Positions 36,953-49,200 of a stretch of DNA of 64,000 nt are shown one piece after another. Below the pieces are notes generated by a model. It made no database searches. It was not told the origin of the DNA and saw only the letters and a program-made list of their open reading frames with translations. Position numbers and translations under genes: made by a program. The DNA is from Amborella trichopoda. Taxonomy: Eukaryota; Streptophyta; Magnoliopsida; Amborellales; Amborellaceae. Position 1 is the stretch's first letter, and every line of letters begins with the position of its first letter. The stretch lies in contig NW_006498527.1 of NCBI RefSeq assembly GCF_000471905.2, positions 1,954,328-2,018,327 on the forward strand, given 5' to 3'.

Positions 36953-37322
36953 GGAAAAATTTTATATAGAGCTGAGGCTCTAAACAATCAGATTAGAACC
37001 CGCCTCAAAAATTTCACTAGAAGAGGTTATTTTGATGCCCAAATATCTTTAAATTAATCTCTCCTTCAAGATGCATAGACATGAGAAAAAAATTGGATTT
37101 CAAATTTTTGAAATAGTGCATCTTGTAACGCATTGACCGTCAATTTTCAAGATTTTTCAAGTTTCATAGATCTGCTTGATCCACACTATTTTTTAAGCTT
37201 TCAATTTTATAATTAAATATGAAAATATGTTTTGAGGCTATCATAAAGATTTCCAGCATTGAAACTACATTTTTTGACTCCTATTACTTTGATTGTATAG
37301 AGCCTCGGCTATATACAAATCC
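36953..37322. mobile_element. Mutator-like miniature element, GAGCCxxxGCTC subfamily
   Basis: 370 bp. The left end GGAAAAATTTTATATAGAGC and the right end, reverse-complemented GGATTTGTATATAGCCGAGG. 9-bp flanks 'tttatataa' (36944-36952) and 'tttatgtaa' (37323-37331) have one mismatch. The copy at 17844 shares its left flank, so the insertion predates the F-box duplication. Confidence 0.87.
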
Positions 37323-37334
37323 TTTATGTAAAAT

Positions 37335-40300
37335 AAAATGACTAAAATATCGCTCAAAGATTTAGAGGCAATTAGTCACTTATTTACATAATAAATTTTT
37401 AATATTTTAAGGTGTGAGTTCCTTAGATATGTGGACACCTGAAATTCAGATCTGTCCAATATATGCAAAAAGAAAAAAGGAAAATTAAAATTGAAATACT
37501 CAGACGTGTTATGGATCGTCCAATCAAGACTATGGTTGAGATCGAAAGTAATGCAGGTGATCTATAATGTGGAGTTCCATGGTTGTTTAGGTGTGTGAGG
37601 TGACCAATGTAGAAAATAAAATAAAATTGATATACTCAATTATACTTTTAAATGAGAAGTATGAAAGCCTAAAGCTTTAGCTCAGTTGGATGTATAGAAA
37701 AATAAAATAAAATTACTATACTTGAACATGCTCTCACCTCATCCAAATTATTTGCCTTTTTATGTGTGAGAGATCTATTTTGCTAGACCAATAATGGACG
37801 AACTATGATTTCAAAATCTCAGCTATTTAGCGAATTTTTTCATCTCAACGAGTACTTTAATGAACGGTTGAAATTGACTAATTTTCATATCTCCTAATTC
37901 TCAAAATCTTAAGCTTAAACCAAATATAGTCTTCCAAATCCCCTATAATTCTAGATTGGTTAACCAAATTCTGTATTTTGTATTATTATATACTCAATTT
38001 TCTGCCTCCTAGGTTTCGGAATTGGAGATCTCTAATTTTAATTCCGACCTCTAAAAAGAGATTCACTTTATGTCGAAGTTGAAATTTTGGGAGGGATGTA
38101 AAAGAGCCATAAAAGTAGATGAGCATAAAAGAGAGGGAGACGGATTCTACGCTGACATTAAAAAGGTAGAGTCTACACAATCGGCCCGTAAACGTCCATG
38201 ACATACCAAATTTTTATTGGGATATTGTCATTCTGCCTGCCCATTTCTAGCTTTAATTCTCGTTTCAAGAGACGTTATGGCCCTTAATGGACAGGGCCGG
38301 GCCTGGGGCTTTCGGAACAGATTTGTTAATGGGCCACTAATGGGTTTGGCTCGCCAGGCTTTAAACTGGCTGGTCAGGAGAAGCCCGGAGTTTTGCCCAA
38401 CAGATCCGTTGGGCCAGTAAAGCCAAAAAAAAAAATGCCTATGTCCGGCCCATTTAGCATGCCTTTATTCAATAAAAATAAAAAATTTAAGTCTTCTCAT
38501 GAATAGTAAGTCAAAATAAATAAATACATGTTAAAATATATTTTTAAAATTTTAAAACACGTTCTCTCAATGCAAACCCTCTCTCTTTTTTTCTATCTAA
38601 AAAATCCATTCTCTCTCTCTATCAAGAAACCCAATCTCTTTTTCTCTTTAAAAACTTACTCTCTCTCTCTCTCTACTAAAAACCTAATATCTCATTCTCT
38701 TTCAAAAAACAACCTTTCTCTCTCTTTAAAAACCAAATCTCTTTCTAAAATTTATTCTCTCCTTAGAAATTCAATCTTTCTCTCTCTAAAAACCAAATCT
38801 CTTTCTAAAATGTATTTTCTCTCTCTAAAAACCTAATCTCTCTCTCTCTCTAAAAAATACTTTAGCTTAGGCCAGTTTAGATGTAAAAAAAAAATATTCA
38901 CAGCGTAAAAAATTACAAGTTTTCCACTTCAATAGAAAAACATCCTCATCTCTAATTTGATTGATTTGTCCCCTCTAGACTAGACCTCACACACCCAAAA
39001 GTCTTTCTCACTCTAGACGACCCCCAAGTCCAACTCTCTCTCTCGCTTTTCCGACTGTTACACGGATACCCAATCCCACTCGCAGGTGACTTTCAGGATC
39101 CAAATCCGCCCTCTCTCTCTCTCTAGAGTCTGGGACCTATTTGTCTTTCTCTCTCTCGAATCTACGACCCATCTCTTCCTCTATAAGCCATTCACATCTC
39201 CTGGAGACGACTTTCAGTCTAACCCCCATCTCGCTCTCTCTCTCAACTGATCAACTCACCCATCTCTCTCTCTCTCATCGAAAGGCCCACAGGAAAAGAG
39301 ACGACCTTCAGATATCCAGCCCCATCTGTCTATCCTCTCCATTCTGACTTCTTCAATTGCACACCTCTCTCTCTCTCTCTCTCTCTCGCCCCCCTTGGAA
39401 TTCACTTCTATTGGGTAATTCGCTTTCCTGTCTCTAACCGAAATGGGCTTTTGGGGTGTGAAGAACACAGTGAATTACGGGTAACCCATCACCCGCCATG
39501 GCTGGAAAAGAAGTTGGGGCATCAAAAGAACCCCCACCTCGCCCCACTATAACCCTGCCTGGTCTCTCTCCTAAGAATGGATGGGGGAGATTTTTGGATG
39601 TTCTCTCCCATTGAGGGAGGGGCAACTAATGAAAATCAAGGGTAGTTTTGAACCTTGAGGTCCAATTTGTCATTTGTTTTTCAAATGACAAGATTTTTGT
39701 GAAACCCTTGCAACTAGTAGTTAACACCGTACATTCCAAACTGACAATTGTAACATGAAGTGGAAAGGTTAAATCCCTTTTCTTATTTGATTTTTAGAAA
39801 ATATGATACAGTTTTAGAAACTAAATATTACAGTTTTAGAACTGACTTTACAAAAATGTATTTATTAAATTATTATTTTTTCTTTTTACCAGTTCAACTA
39901 GAAGGAGTCCCTGCCTATGATAAGAATAAAACTCAAGCATTATGTTGCGATGCCCCGCTATCTTGGCCACCTATCTTTGAGCATGATCGTATTAATATCT
40001 TGTTACTTCCTTCACAACTTGGGCGTTTTTTGTATACTCTTTTCCTATATTGATGAGATATCTTTTATTTCTTTTCGTGCATGCCATTTATGGTTATTTT
40101 TTGCAATAATAAGTACAAACAAGGGAAATAGATCAAACATAATATTGGGGGTTTAGAATTTGAAATTTTTTATTTTAATATTCATTTTACTAAGGCACTT
40201 CTTTAAAAACTATTTTTAAGAATACCTAAATTGCCGAAGTTAGGAACCTAAATAAGTAACATATTTTGGTAATTAGAACCACCTAAGACACTTCAACCAA

Positions 40301-40800
40301 ATGATAAGAATACCCTTGCTTTTGCACGATTGTCAAATATTATTACCAACCTTGAACATGTGGGTATTTTTTAATTATTTATTTGAAGAGGTATCTAAGT
40401 TAAAAAAAAAAAAAGGTAAATCCAACATTTAAACCCCTTAAAATGATTTTGTAATGGGTTTTAACTAGAAGACATTTTCCCTACCAAGTATTTGTTGGAG
40501 ATGATTCTTTTAAGTGCATGGACGACTCTTACAAGATTTTAGCATCATCCTAGCCAGTAGATCTCAAATCCTCCCCTCAAATCCACGTTTATTTTTGGTC
40601 GAGGGAATGCCACAACTTTGGCTATTCTGATGCGGACAATTGGATTGATGTCATAGCACAATAAGAAACTCATATTCACCGATAGTAAATGAAATCCACT
40701 GTAGAAATTTTGAGAAGCAAAAAATAACGAATTTGAGAAAGCCACATCCCAAAAGAAAACCCAAGAGATGAGGCACCAGAGCCTCTTTGGGGTTATTTCA
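37335..40800. other. Intergenic DNA with CT arrays, no gene
   Basis: No supported coding region. 38280-38420 is a GC-rich block of 'gggcc'-type words. 38570-38860 is an array of 'tctctctctaaaaacc'-like units, and 39000-39400 is CT-rich. 37671-37690 resembles the first 20 bases of a tRNA ('gctttagctcagttggat') but nothing after it folds. Confidence 0.5.
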
Positions 40801-40807
40801 CCAAGGA

Positions 40808-40949
40808 TAGGACTGAGAATTTACCCTGTTTTGGATCTAAACTTAAATTTCAGAGCCGGATAATTTGGATGCGGATTCAAAATTTCGATCTGAATAGTAA
40901 TTTGGATCTGATCTAAGTACAAGTGGATCCCATCTGATTTTTAAAAATA

Positions 40950-40988
<39 letters not shown>

Positions 40989-41139
40989 TTTATACATTCT
41001 ATAATTTTTAAAATTTTTAGAAGACCTAATCCGGATCTCATGTATAGTTTTGGATCTGGATCTGAATATTCTGGATCTGATCAGATCCGGATCCAGACCT
41101 GTGTGGATCCAAACTCGATCCGAAAAGTTCTCACCCCTA
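40808..41139. mobile_element. hAT-like miniature element, copy 2, with TA microsatellite
   Basis: 332 bp. The left end TAGGACTGAGAATTTACC and the right end, reverse-complemented TAGGGGTGAGAACTTTTC. Flanking 8-mers 'accaagga' (40800-40807) and 'actaagga' (41140-41147) differ at one base, fitting an 8-bp hAT duplication. However, copy 1 at 256-466 has the same right flank, so the boundary is provisional. 'ggatctgatc' words recur, and a TA run lies at 40951-40984. Confidence 0.55.
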
Positions 41140-41229
41140 ACTAAGGATTTCACCTAGTATTGCACACATAGCCTCCGCATCTGATCAAACCCAAGCCGGA
41201 ATCTCTCTCATTCATGTTGCTTCTTAAGT

Positions 41230-41470
41230 ATTTCTTACCATTTCAAAAGGAAAAATTTTCATCTAATGTTCCCCAGAAATGTTTTTAACCTTTTTCAAAA
41301 GGAAAAATTTTCATCCAATTTTCCCCATAATTGTTTTTAACCATTTTCAAATAGAAAATGTTCCTTGTTAAGTAATTTTTACCATTTTAAAAAATAAAAT
41401 GCTTCATTCAAATATCCTTACAATTATTTTAAACCATTTTCAAATGGAAAATACTCCATGCTTGGCAGAG
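41230..41470. repeat. About five tandem 50-bp units
   Basis: The unit 'taaccattttcaaaaggaaa' plus 'aattttcatcc' and 'ccccataattgttt' is repeated about five times with increasing divergence to the right. It is non-coding. Confidence 0.7.
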
Positions 41471-41917
41471 AATGGAATAGGGAACTCAGTCAACATTCCC
41501 TGGGCAACTGAGTTCTTTACAACTACCCTACTCTTTTTTTAGTAAAAAGAATTCTGAACTCCACCAAGCAATTGATGAGCATAAGTGATAGATGTTAGAC
41601 AATGGCTACTTGACTATGATGCTCATAACATGAATATCATATTCAAAATTATTTCAATCAAAAAGGCGAAAAATTGAGAGGGAAACCTAGGGAGAGGAAC
41701 ACAGAAAGAAGGGCCGGGGTGGCATCTTGTTTTGTGATTTACATGCATCCAAATTCAGATATATCCACAAGATCTCATAGCCACCTGAGGTTCATCCTGT
41801 GGACTTTCAGATCAACTGTCAATTAAGTTTCAAACTTCACCCAGCTCTTAAAGACTTGGTGTTCGGTTCGAACACCGTGGCAAGAATTGAATCTTGCTTC
41901 AATTATATTCAAACCTA

Positions 41918-42010
41918 ATGATTTTTCTTTCAGGGATTATGTTAACTCCAATCATGTTCTAGAAGTTTTTTCTTTCATGGATTATGTTTTAACTCCAATC
42001 ATGTTCTAGA
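41918..42010. repeat. About 46-bp tandem duplication
   Basis: 'ttttctttcagggattatgt' plus 'taactccaatcatgttctag' occurs twice in succession with minor changes. Confidence 0.75.
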
Positions 42011-42019
42011 AGAAGTTTG

Positions 42020-43015
42020 TACTCATCTGAACAAAATCTATTAGACAAAATGTTTTGATGGTCAGTTCCCATTTTTGGAATTCCTGACACCCAACCAGGT
42101 GAATGTTGCTTCTCTGCCCTAATTGTTGGGGAATTCGAACCGGAAAGGTGCTCTCATGCGGCCTCTCTTGATTTCAGTATTTTCTAAGGTAGTTTAAAAG
42201 TTTTGAGAGCCAGTTCTCATAGGTTATCCCCTATCCATCCCTTAAGGCTCTTCTATAAGCTTTGACATTTTCTGGAGCGACAAAACAGACCCAAATAGAT
42301 GCCCCTTTAGGCAATGTGTGCAAATCTACAGTGTGCCCCCAATGGAGCGCACATTCGTCCTGGTGTAAATGAATGCTTAGATTCGTATTGAGGACTCGAT
42401 GTCTTCCAAGTTTCAACGAAACAAATAAACAAGAAATTTACGTTTCGTTCACCCTTCTAGCTATTCAAAACCGTTCTTCCCCCAATTTTTTGTATTTTAT
42501 GCTCTTAACATTTTTTTTCCTTTTCAGTTTTTCTAAAATAACCCCTATTTCAAAACTTGAAGGTCTAAAGTGTGAAAGAAATTATTGCTTTCAGATATCC
42601 AAGATCAAAAATAAAAAATCAACTTAAAACTCTTGACCTCAAATCCTCAAGATGCCAAGTCAACAATCTATTTACAACTTTGGACCTTCCAAGTCTTAAA
42701 AGTCTAGACTTCGAATCTTCAACATCCGAAATAAATATTTGAAGTTCACTTCGGGACTTGAAGGTCCAACATCATAGTAAAAAGGTTATTCATGACTTCA
42801 ATCCGAAGTTGTTCACTTCGGATTGTGGAAAAATAAGAAAAATGGTATGAACATATAATGCTTAAAGGGAAAGTTGTAATAGCAGTATCAAGGGGTGGTA
42901 TCAGGGTATATTTCTCAACGAAAGATTTAAAATCAAAATTGAGAATTTTTTAGGTAACAAATTTTGGCATTTTACGATTGTTCAAGATTCCAAATCCAAA
43001 TGCTCTGCACGTAAA
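42020..43015. other. Region downstream of the phosphorylase gene
   Basis: No gene is supported. A pair of inverted words 'ttggaccttccaagtc' (42683) and 'gacttgaaggtccaa' (42756), and 'aatccgaagttgttcacttc' as a short palindrome (42800-42825), are the only structures. Confidence 0.45.
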
Positions 43016-43019
43016 ATAA

Positions 43020-43031
43020 AATTTATTTATT
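43020..43031 (-). terminator. Candidate poly(A) signal of the phosphorylase gene
   Basis: The minus strand reads overlapping AATAAATAAA about 200 nt past the stop codon, a usual distance for a plant 3' UTR. Plant signals are loose, so this is positional inference. Confidence 0.5.
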
Positions 43032-43231
43032 GAAACGAATAAATACATGATCAAAAGCAAGTTTCCATATGCTACTAAACCAGTCCATGCCTCTCACTGT
43101 CAACTTCCGACATAGAGCCCATTATTTGCAAAAAGAAACAAAAAAAAAATCATTTTGAATAACAGCATTACCATTGAAAAAGGATTTTCCGAAACATTTA
43201 TCTGGAACATAATCTCTCTCTTTCTCTCTCT

Positions 43232-46200
43232 TCAAGGACACTTGCAAGGTGTAATCCCCCATGTTTTCTCTGCATACTCCCCAACTGTTCTGTCAGTGCT
43301 AAATCTTCCTGAACCAGCTGCACTAAGAATGCTCATTTGTGTCCACCTCTCTTGATCGACAAATGTCTTGTCTGCCGCTGCCTACAAACACCATAGGCAG
43401 AGATTTGCAAATAGATCCAGATGGAAAAAAGAGAGCTACTGGCAAAAAAATAACAGGAGAGAGATACCTGTGCTTCCAGATAGCTCATAAAATCATTTCC
43501 AAGGAGATAGAAGTCACCACCATTACCCTCAATGGAGTCGCACAGAGACTCGAAGTAATCTCCAAACCCAAAGTAACCCTCTCGAACCATCCTTTCCATT
43601 ACCAAAGAAACCAACATTATGATCTATTTTTTATGTGTGTGTGTGTGAGAGAGAGAGAGTGAGAGAGAGAGAGAGAGAAGCCATAGAAATAAGTGAATAA
43701 TTGAATTAAGTGATCACTTCATTTCAGCATACCTCACCACACGTGCAAACTGTCGAGGTACTTCAAAGTCGCGAGCTTTATCCCGTAAAGATGGGACTTC
43801 ATGTAATTTGGCTCCAAAGACAAACTGAATGAGAAAATCTGGCAGCATTACTAAAGGCGACTACGTGATCATGATAGAGAGCTCAGTTCAAATGCCGACT
43901 ATGACATAAAACAAGAATCAAGGATTGCTGGCTCACCAAGTTATCTTCACCTATTTCCTCAATGATTTCAAGGGTTGAACCATCAGCAGTGGCAAGAAGT
44001 AGGCACCCATTCATCAGAAACTTCATGCTACTAGTCCCAGATGCTTCATGACCAGCCGTGCTGCAATACATGCAACAGTTTTTATCTAAGTTGACAGATA
44101 AAACCAATGTACTGAACGGTCTTAGAGAAAGTTAAAATTCATAAGTTACAAGTTCTCTTTTGGTAGGACATGTATTTCTGTTATATTTAGTAATTAACCC
44201 TGAGGTTATAAACATCCTTTTTGCAGTGACAATCTTGAATGTGTCACTAAGCAATAGCTGAGGTTACAACCATCATGTGTTCCTAAGAAATAACTGTGAG
44301 GTTACAACCATCCTTTTCATAGTGAAGATCTTGTATGTGTTCCTAAGAAAAGGACCGAGTTCATTTATGGAGGTCACAAAAGGCATGGAAACATATAAGA
44401 ACTCTTGAAGGAAATGGAAAGGAAACATAGCTCCAATTCCTCCAGAAATGGCAAGACCTTTGGCACAAGACGAATGGGTTGATCCATATCATATTGAATT
44501 GGTTCTACTTTCTCTCCTTTTTCCTTTTATAAGAATACAAAGTCAGGTTCTTCTCCTACCAGTATCGATATGAGAATACCGGGGCCTCTTACAACTAGCC
44601 AATTCATACTTATCAGGTGAACTAGCAGTGCATCAAAGATGCAGTCATCGATTCTCTTGCGAAGCCACGATTACTGCAAGCAAGTATATTAATGGCGAGG
44701 AAGACATTCATGCGACCATGTATCCCGCTCCATATTGATTAATTTGTATAAAATTATCTCTTCAATACATTAACCACATACCAGGAACCAGATTTGAACT
44801 CGTGACACTAGGATTTTCAGTCCTCTGCTCTATGAGCTAAGCTAACCCAACCATAGACTATGCTTGCATCATTCTATTGAGGATGATATGTCGTCATCAA
44901 TGTATCTGCCATCCATGAAATTCATAGCAGAAAATCCATCCTTACATTCCTATATTTCAACAAATCATGCAAAATCAAATTCGTTCTCCAATGAAATGGA
45001 TTGTGATGCAGAGGGAATGGACCTACCACTGGGGACTACTACTTCCTATTTTGGTGGATCCCTCTCTCTAACCATCACAATCTATTTCATTGGATGGTAA
45101 TAACCCATTGGACTATGTTCTCAAAAGTGCACTCAGACTCTAGGATCCCGTCCTAAGTTTAATACAAGAAAGTACAATCTGGAGTCCAACTAATAAATAG
45201 GCAGAGGGTTGATAAATCACAATCAGCACGACCACATATGACGGCATGTTTTTCTTTTCTTACCTGATATGCTGGGAAAGATCACTTCCAGGTACAACCA
45301 GTTCAGCTACAGATACATTGTAATCTGGTATGAAAACCTAAAAAAGAAAAGAGTGAGGAAATAGACTTCATTTTAGAAGATTCAATGAAGATGAATACTG
45401 AAAACACCTGATGAAATGTGAAATAGGAAGAAGAATAGCACCAGAAAAATATATAAACCATTTGTGAATCAACAAAATCAGATTCAGGGTAACCTTCACC
45501 CAAATATTGCCAAAACATGCCTAAGTGTGCATATATGCACACTTGCATACATGCATTATCAATTTTTTTTAAAAAGAACAATGTTGGGGCTGCAGCATGA
45601 TGGTTTTAGGTTCTACAGCCAGCTTACCCATGCAAGAAAAACAATAATAAAAATTTAAGAATAACAAAACAAAGCTAATCTTGGTTGTGATAATATAACT
45701 TATGCAGAAGATGGTTCATTTCCAAAAAAATAAAATTGAAAAATAATTCAATGAAACACATGGTAATAATTTCTTCAGCTTACTAATTTCAAAAGATCTC
45801 CAATATCAGGATCGTTGTTGATCTTTTCAGCAACAACATGCACAAGTTTGATAATCTTCTTTGCAATTTCATATCCTGGAGCAGCTTTTCCTCCAATTAG
45901 GCAAACACGAGATACAACCTTTCGTCTGTCGCCCTTTTTCATGTTCTGCAATATGAATCTGTAAATGAAGTGGAACTTGTACTTCCATGGAACTTAAGAC
46001 ACATTCAACACATGTAAGGAAGAAGAATCAACCACTAGAATTGATTTACAGGCAATATGGTATATACAGCCAAATTATGCATGGTTTTCTGTAGTGCTTA
46101 ACAAATGTATAAAAGGAAGGTATTCAATGATCTGGGACTTCTTAAAATTAGCAAAGAACTAATATATTTCCTTTCCACAGACACCCGAGCTTTAAGGTTT

Positions 46201-49200
46201 TCTCAAACAGAAAGAAAGAAAATCACTTTGAAGAATAAAGTGCCGATTTTCACTGACCTTTATACAATCATATCTGTGGATGATGCTTAGCACATTAAGC
46301 AGTTGTCTCTTATATTCGTGAATTCTTTTCACTTGTACATCAAACATGGCATCGATGCATACCTGTGATGCCATGCAATAATACAATAGAATGACTGCAT
46401 GTTGTGAAGAGGTTATTTTTTAGAACTTTCAACAATGAAGCATTTAATATTATATGTTCATATGATAACGATATTAATAGATATAGTAACATTATTGCCA
46501 AATAAAAAACACAAAGGAAGTTAACAGAAAACCTTGACACCGCTCATTGCTTCTATATAATCAGCAAGCCTTTTTTTATTAACCCTTCGAATCTACAAAA
46601 TATGAAGAGGAAACGACACAAATTTTACAATAGAGAAACAAAAAAATGCAGCTCCCAAAAAAAATTCCGGATGTAGAATTTTTCAAGTACATAAATACCA
46701 TTCTCCATTCTTCTTGCAACTCAGGATTGGCAGCATGTTGCCGCAAACCCAGTAAAAGATCGACATTCCGAATCCAAGCTTCTGTACCAAGCCATTTTGT
46801 GATAAGACCACATAAGCCAGGGTTGCTCCCCACAATCCAGCGACGCTGATGAGGGGACCACAGCATAGAAAACCATCAATCTCATCAACTACACAAACTT
46901 ACAAATATACATGACATCCTAAGTCTGATAAAAAATGTCCTTTTTCCACTTATACAGCAATGACCATAACCAGTTCTTGAACACATCACTATGTATGTTA
47001 TTTGACAATTAAAAATGTAGATGAATATTATAGTTATGAATATTGCAATGAAAATCACATTATCAATGCATGAAAAGAAGATGTTATTCTACCTGAGTAA
47101 CCCCATTTGTCTTGTGCTGAAATTTCTCTGGCCAAAGCTCATAAAAGTCCTACACAGTGAAATTACACATAATAAACTCATCAACTCCAAAACATGAAAT
47201 GAACTGATTAAAACAAAGAATAGGCTATTTGATAAGTACAATATATCAGCAAATAAATAAAGTAACATTTATAAGACATAAGAAAACTCAACATGTGTAT
47301 CTATCTGTATCTAAGGTACACACCAACAAAACGAAGGTACACATCAAAGTACCTTGAATACTTTTGTTTTCAAAATTTGTGAGTGTACTTGGGAGACACC
47401 ATTCACAGTGTGGGAAGAAACAATCGACAGATTTGCCATCCGAACATTCTGCAAATCAAACAATACCGAAGAAAGACAACAAAAAAAACCAAAACACGCA
47501 CAAATAGAAACATATGAGCAAATGAAGGTCAACCATATAATCACCAAAGGGAAAAAGGGAAAAAAATAGAACAGAACAAGTGTGATCTATTCTTGAAGTA
47601 AGTAAAGCTAAACAAACAAAATGTGTCTGCCTACACTGAAAAAACCCATACCAGGTGTGAATCTACTATTTCAGAAAACAGTGTATAATTCAGATCATTA
47701 GGTCAAGGCAGGTTGACTCTCTTGATTAAAATGATGCCATTATATTTCCTGGTGACAACTCATATTCCATGCCGACACCAAGGCATTCCTCACTCCCCAG
47801 TTTGAACCAAGAGATCTATGAGACTGTGACTATAGATGTTTCTTGGGAAAAGAAGCACCTATTCAAAGAGATACTTGTCTCATTCCAATTTGATTTATTT
47901 TCGTGGCCTGACTTATGCCAAATGGTTGAAAAACATCTTAAATTACATTTTGAATTTTTCTCGAATCAATCACATGATCCATCCCACAATGTGTATATTT
48001 AGCATATTTGAATAAATTAGAAAAGCCTATTTTAAAAAATATGTCATAATCCAAGTCTGGCACAACAGTCTCCAAAGGTGAGAACAATTCATGATGCATC
48101 CAACAGTAAGAAACTGACATAGATAGAGGGCAGCTCTAAGACCTCCCTTCACCTACTGCAGAACAATAAATGTGCACAACATAATTGGCATTATAAACAA
48201 TGCTAAAGAAAAGGATATATGTTACCACTATATTGGTCTCCAAAGGCTACTTGATATCACAAGCACATAACATGGTGTTCATCATTGTATCTTTTATTTT
48301 CCCTTGTACGATTTCTAAATCCAAATCCTTTAGTCAGCAAAATATTATAGCATCTGGTGGTAATTCCAAACACTTTCAACCTAGTGACAGGCATCACATT
48401 TCTTGCAACAGAAACTTTTCTTCAGAAAAATGCCGACAATTTCATAATACAATTAATGAGAACTCATACTTTTCATGAGGTGAGAAATGGTCAAGCTACC
48501 TTCACAGGACCTTCCTCAACAATTGACATCCGAGAAAGACGATCATAATCAGATCCAAACCGCTTTTTAAGATCCTCCACGAAAAGGAAGTTTATATCAT
48601 ATATGATCTGAAACAAAATTTGCAATTTAGACATCTGATGATATGAAGGAAAACCCTAAGACAGCCAGATAATGTTTAGAAGTAAAATCATCCATCATGG
48701 TACTACCTATTGACCAAACAAAACAAAATCCATTCTGGTTGCTAGATTTATTAAAAGAAAACCTTACATACGAAATAAGTCATTTAATAAAGGCATCCTT
48801 AAATAGAAATATAAACTTGTGGTGAAAATTTAGTAAAGAAGATTAGTTTGTAAAAAGATTGCGTTATTGTTACTAAGATTCAAGCCTTTTGACCTATTTT
48901 GCTGCATTTATTCACTAAATATTGTAGCAGAACAAAGGATATCCTTTGGCATATTCTTCAGATCATGTTAGTATAACATGGCATTGAGTATTGTACTCTT
49001 CTGATTATATTTGGGTTCAATTGACACCTTATGGAATTTCTACATTAAATACTATAAATCTTAGGGCTGGCAATGGGGCGGGCTTGGGCCAGGCCCGCAC
49101 TGGATTTAGCAGGGCCCTAATCCCTACAGGGCCAGCTGAAGCCCAGGCCCGACCCTGGCCCCATCCGGGCCTGGACCTAATACACTCGAAAGAAGGGGAA

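Noticed and set aside
37671-37690. tRNA 5' half 'gctttagctcagttggat'
   Set aside because: The sequence after it is A-rich and gives no anticodon or T arm.
38528-38836. 102-residue Ser/Lys/Leu-rich frame
   Set aside because: It is a read-through of the 'tctctctctaaaaacc' array, not a gene.
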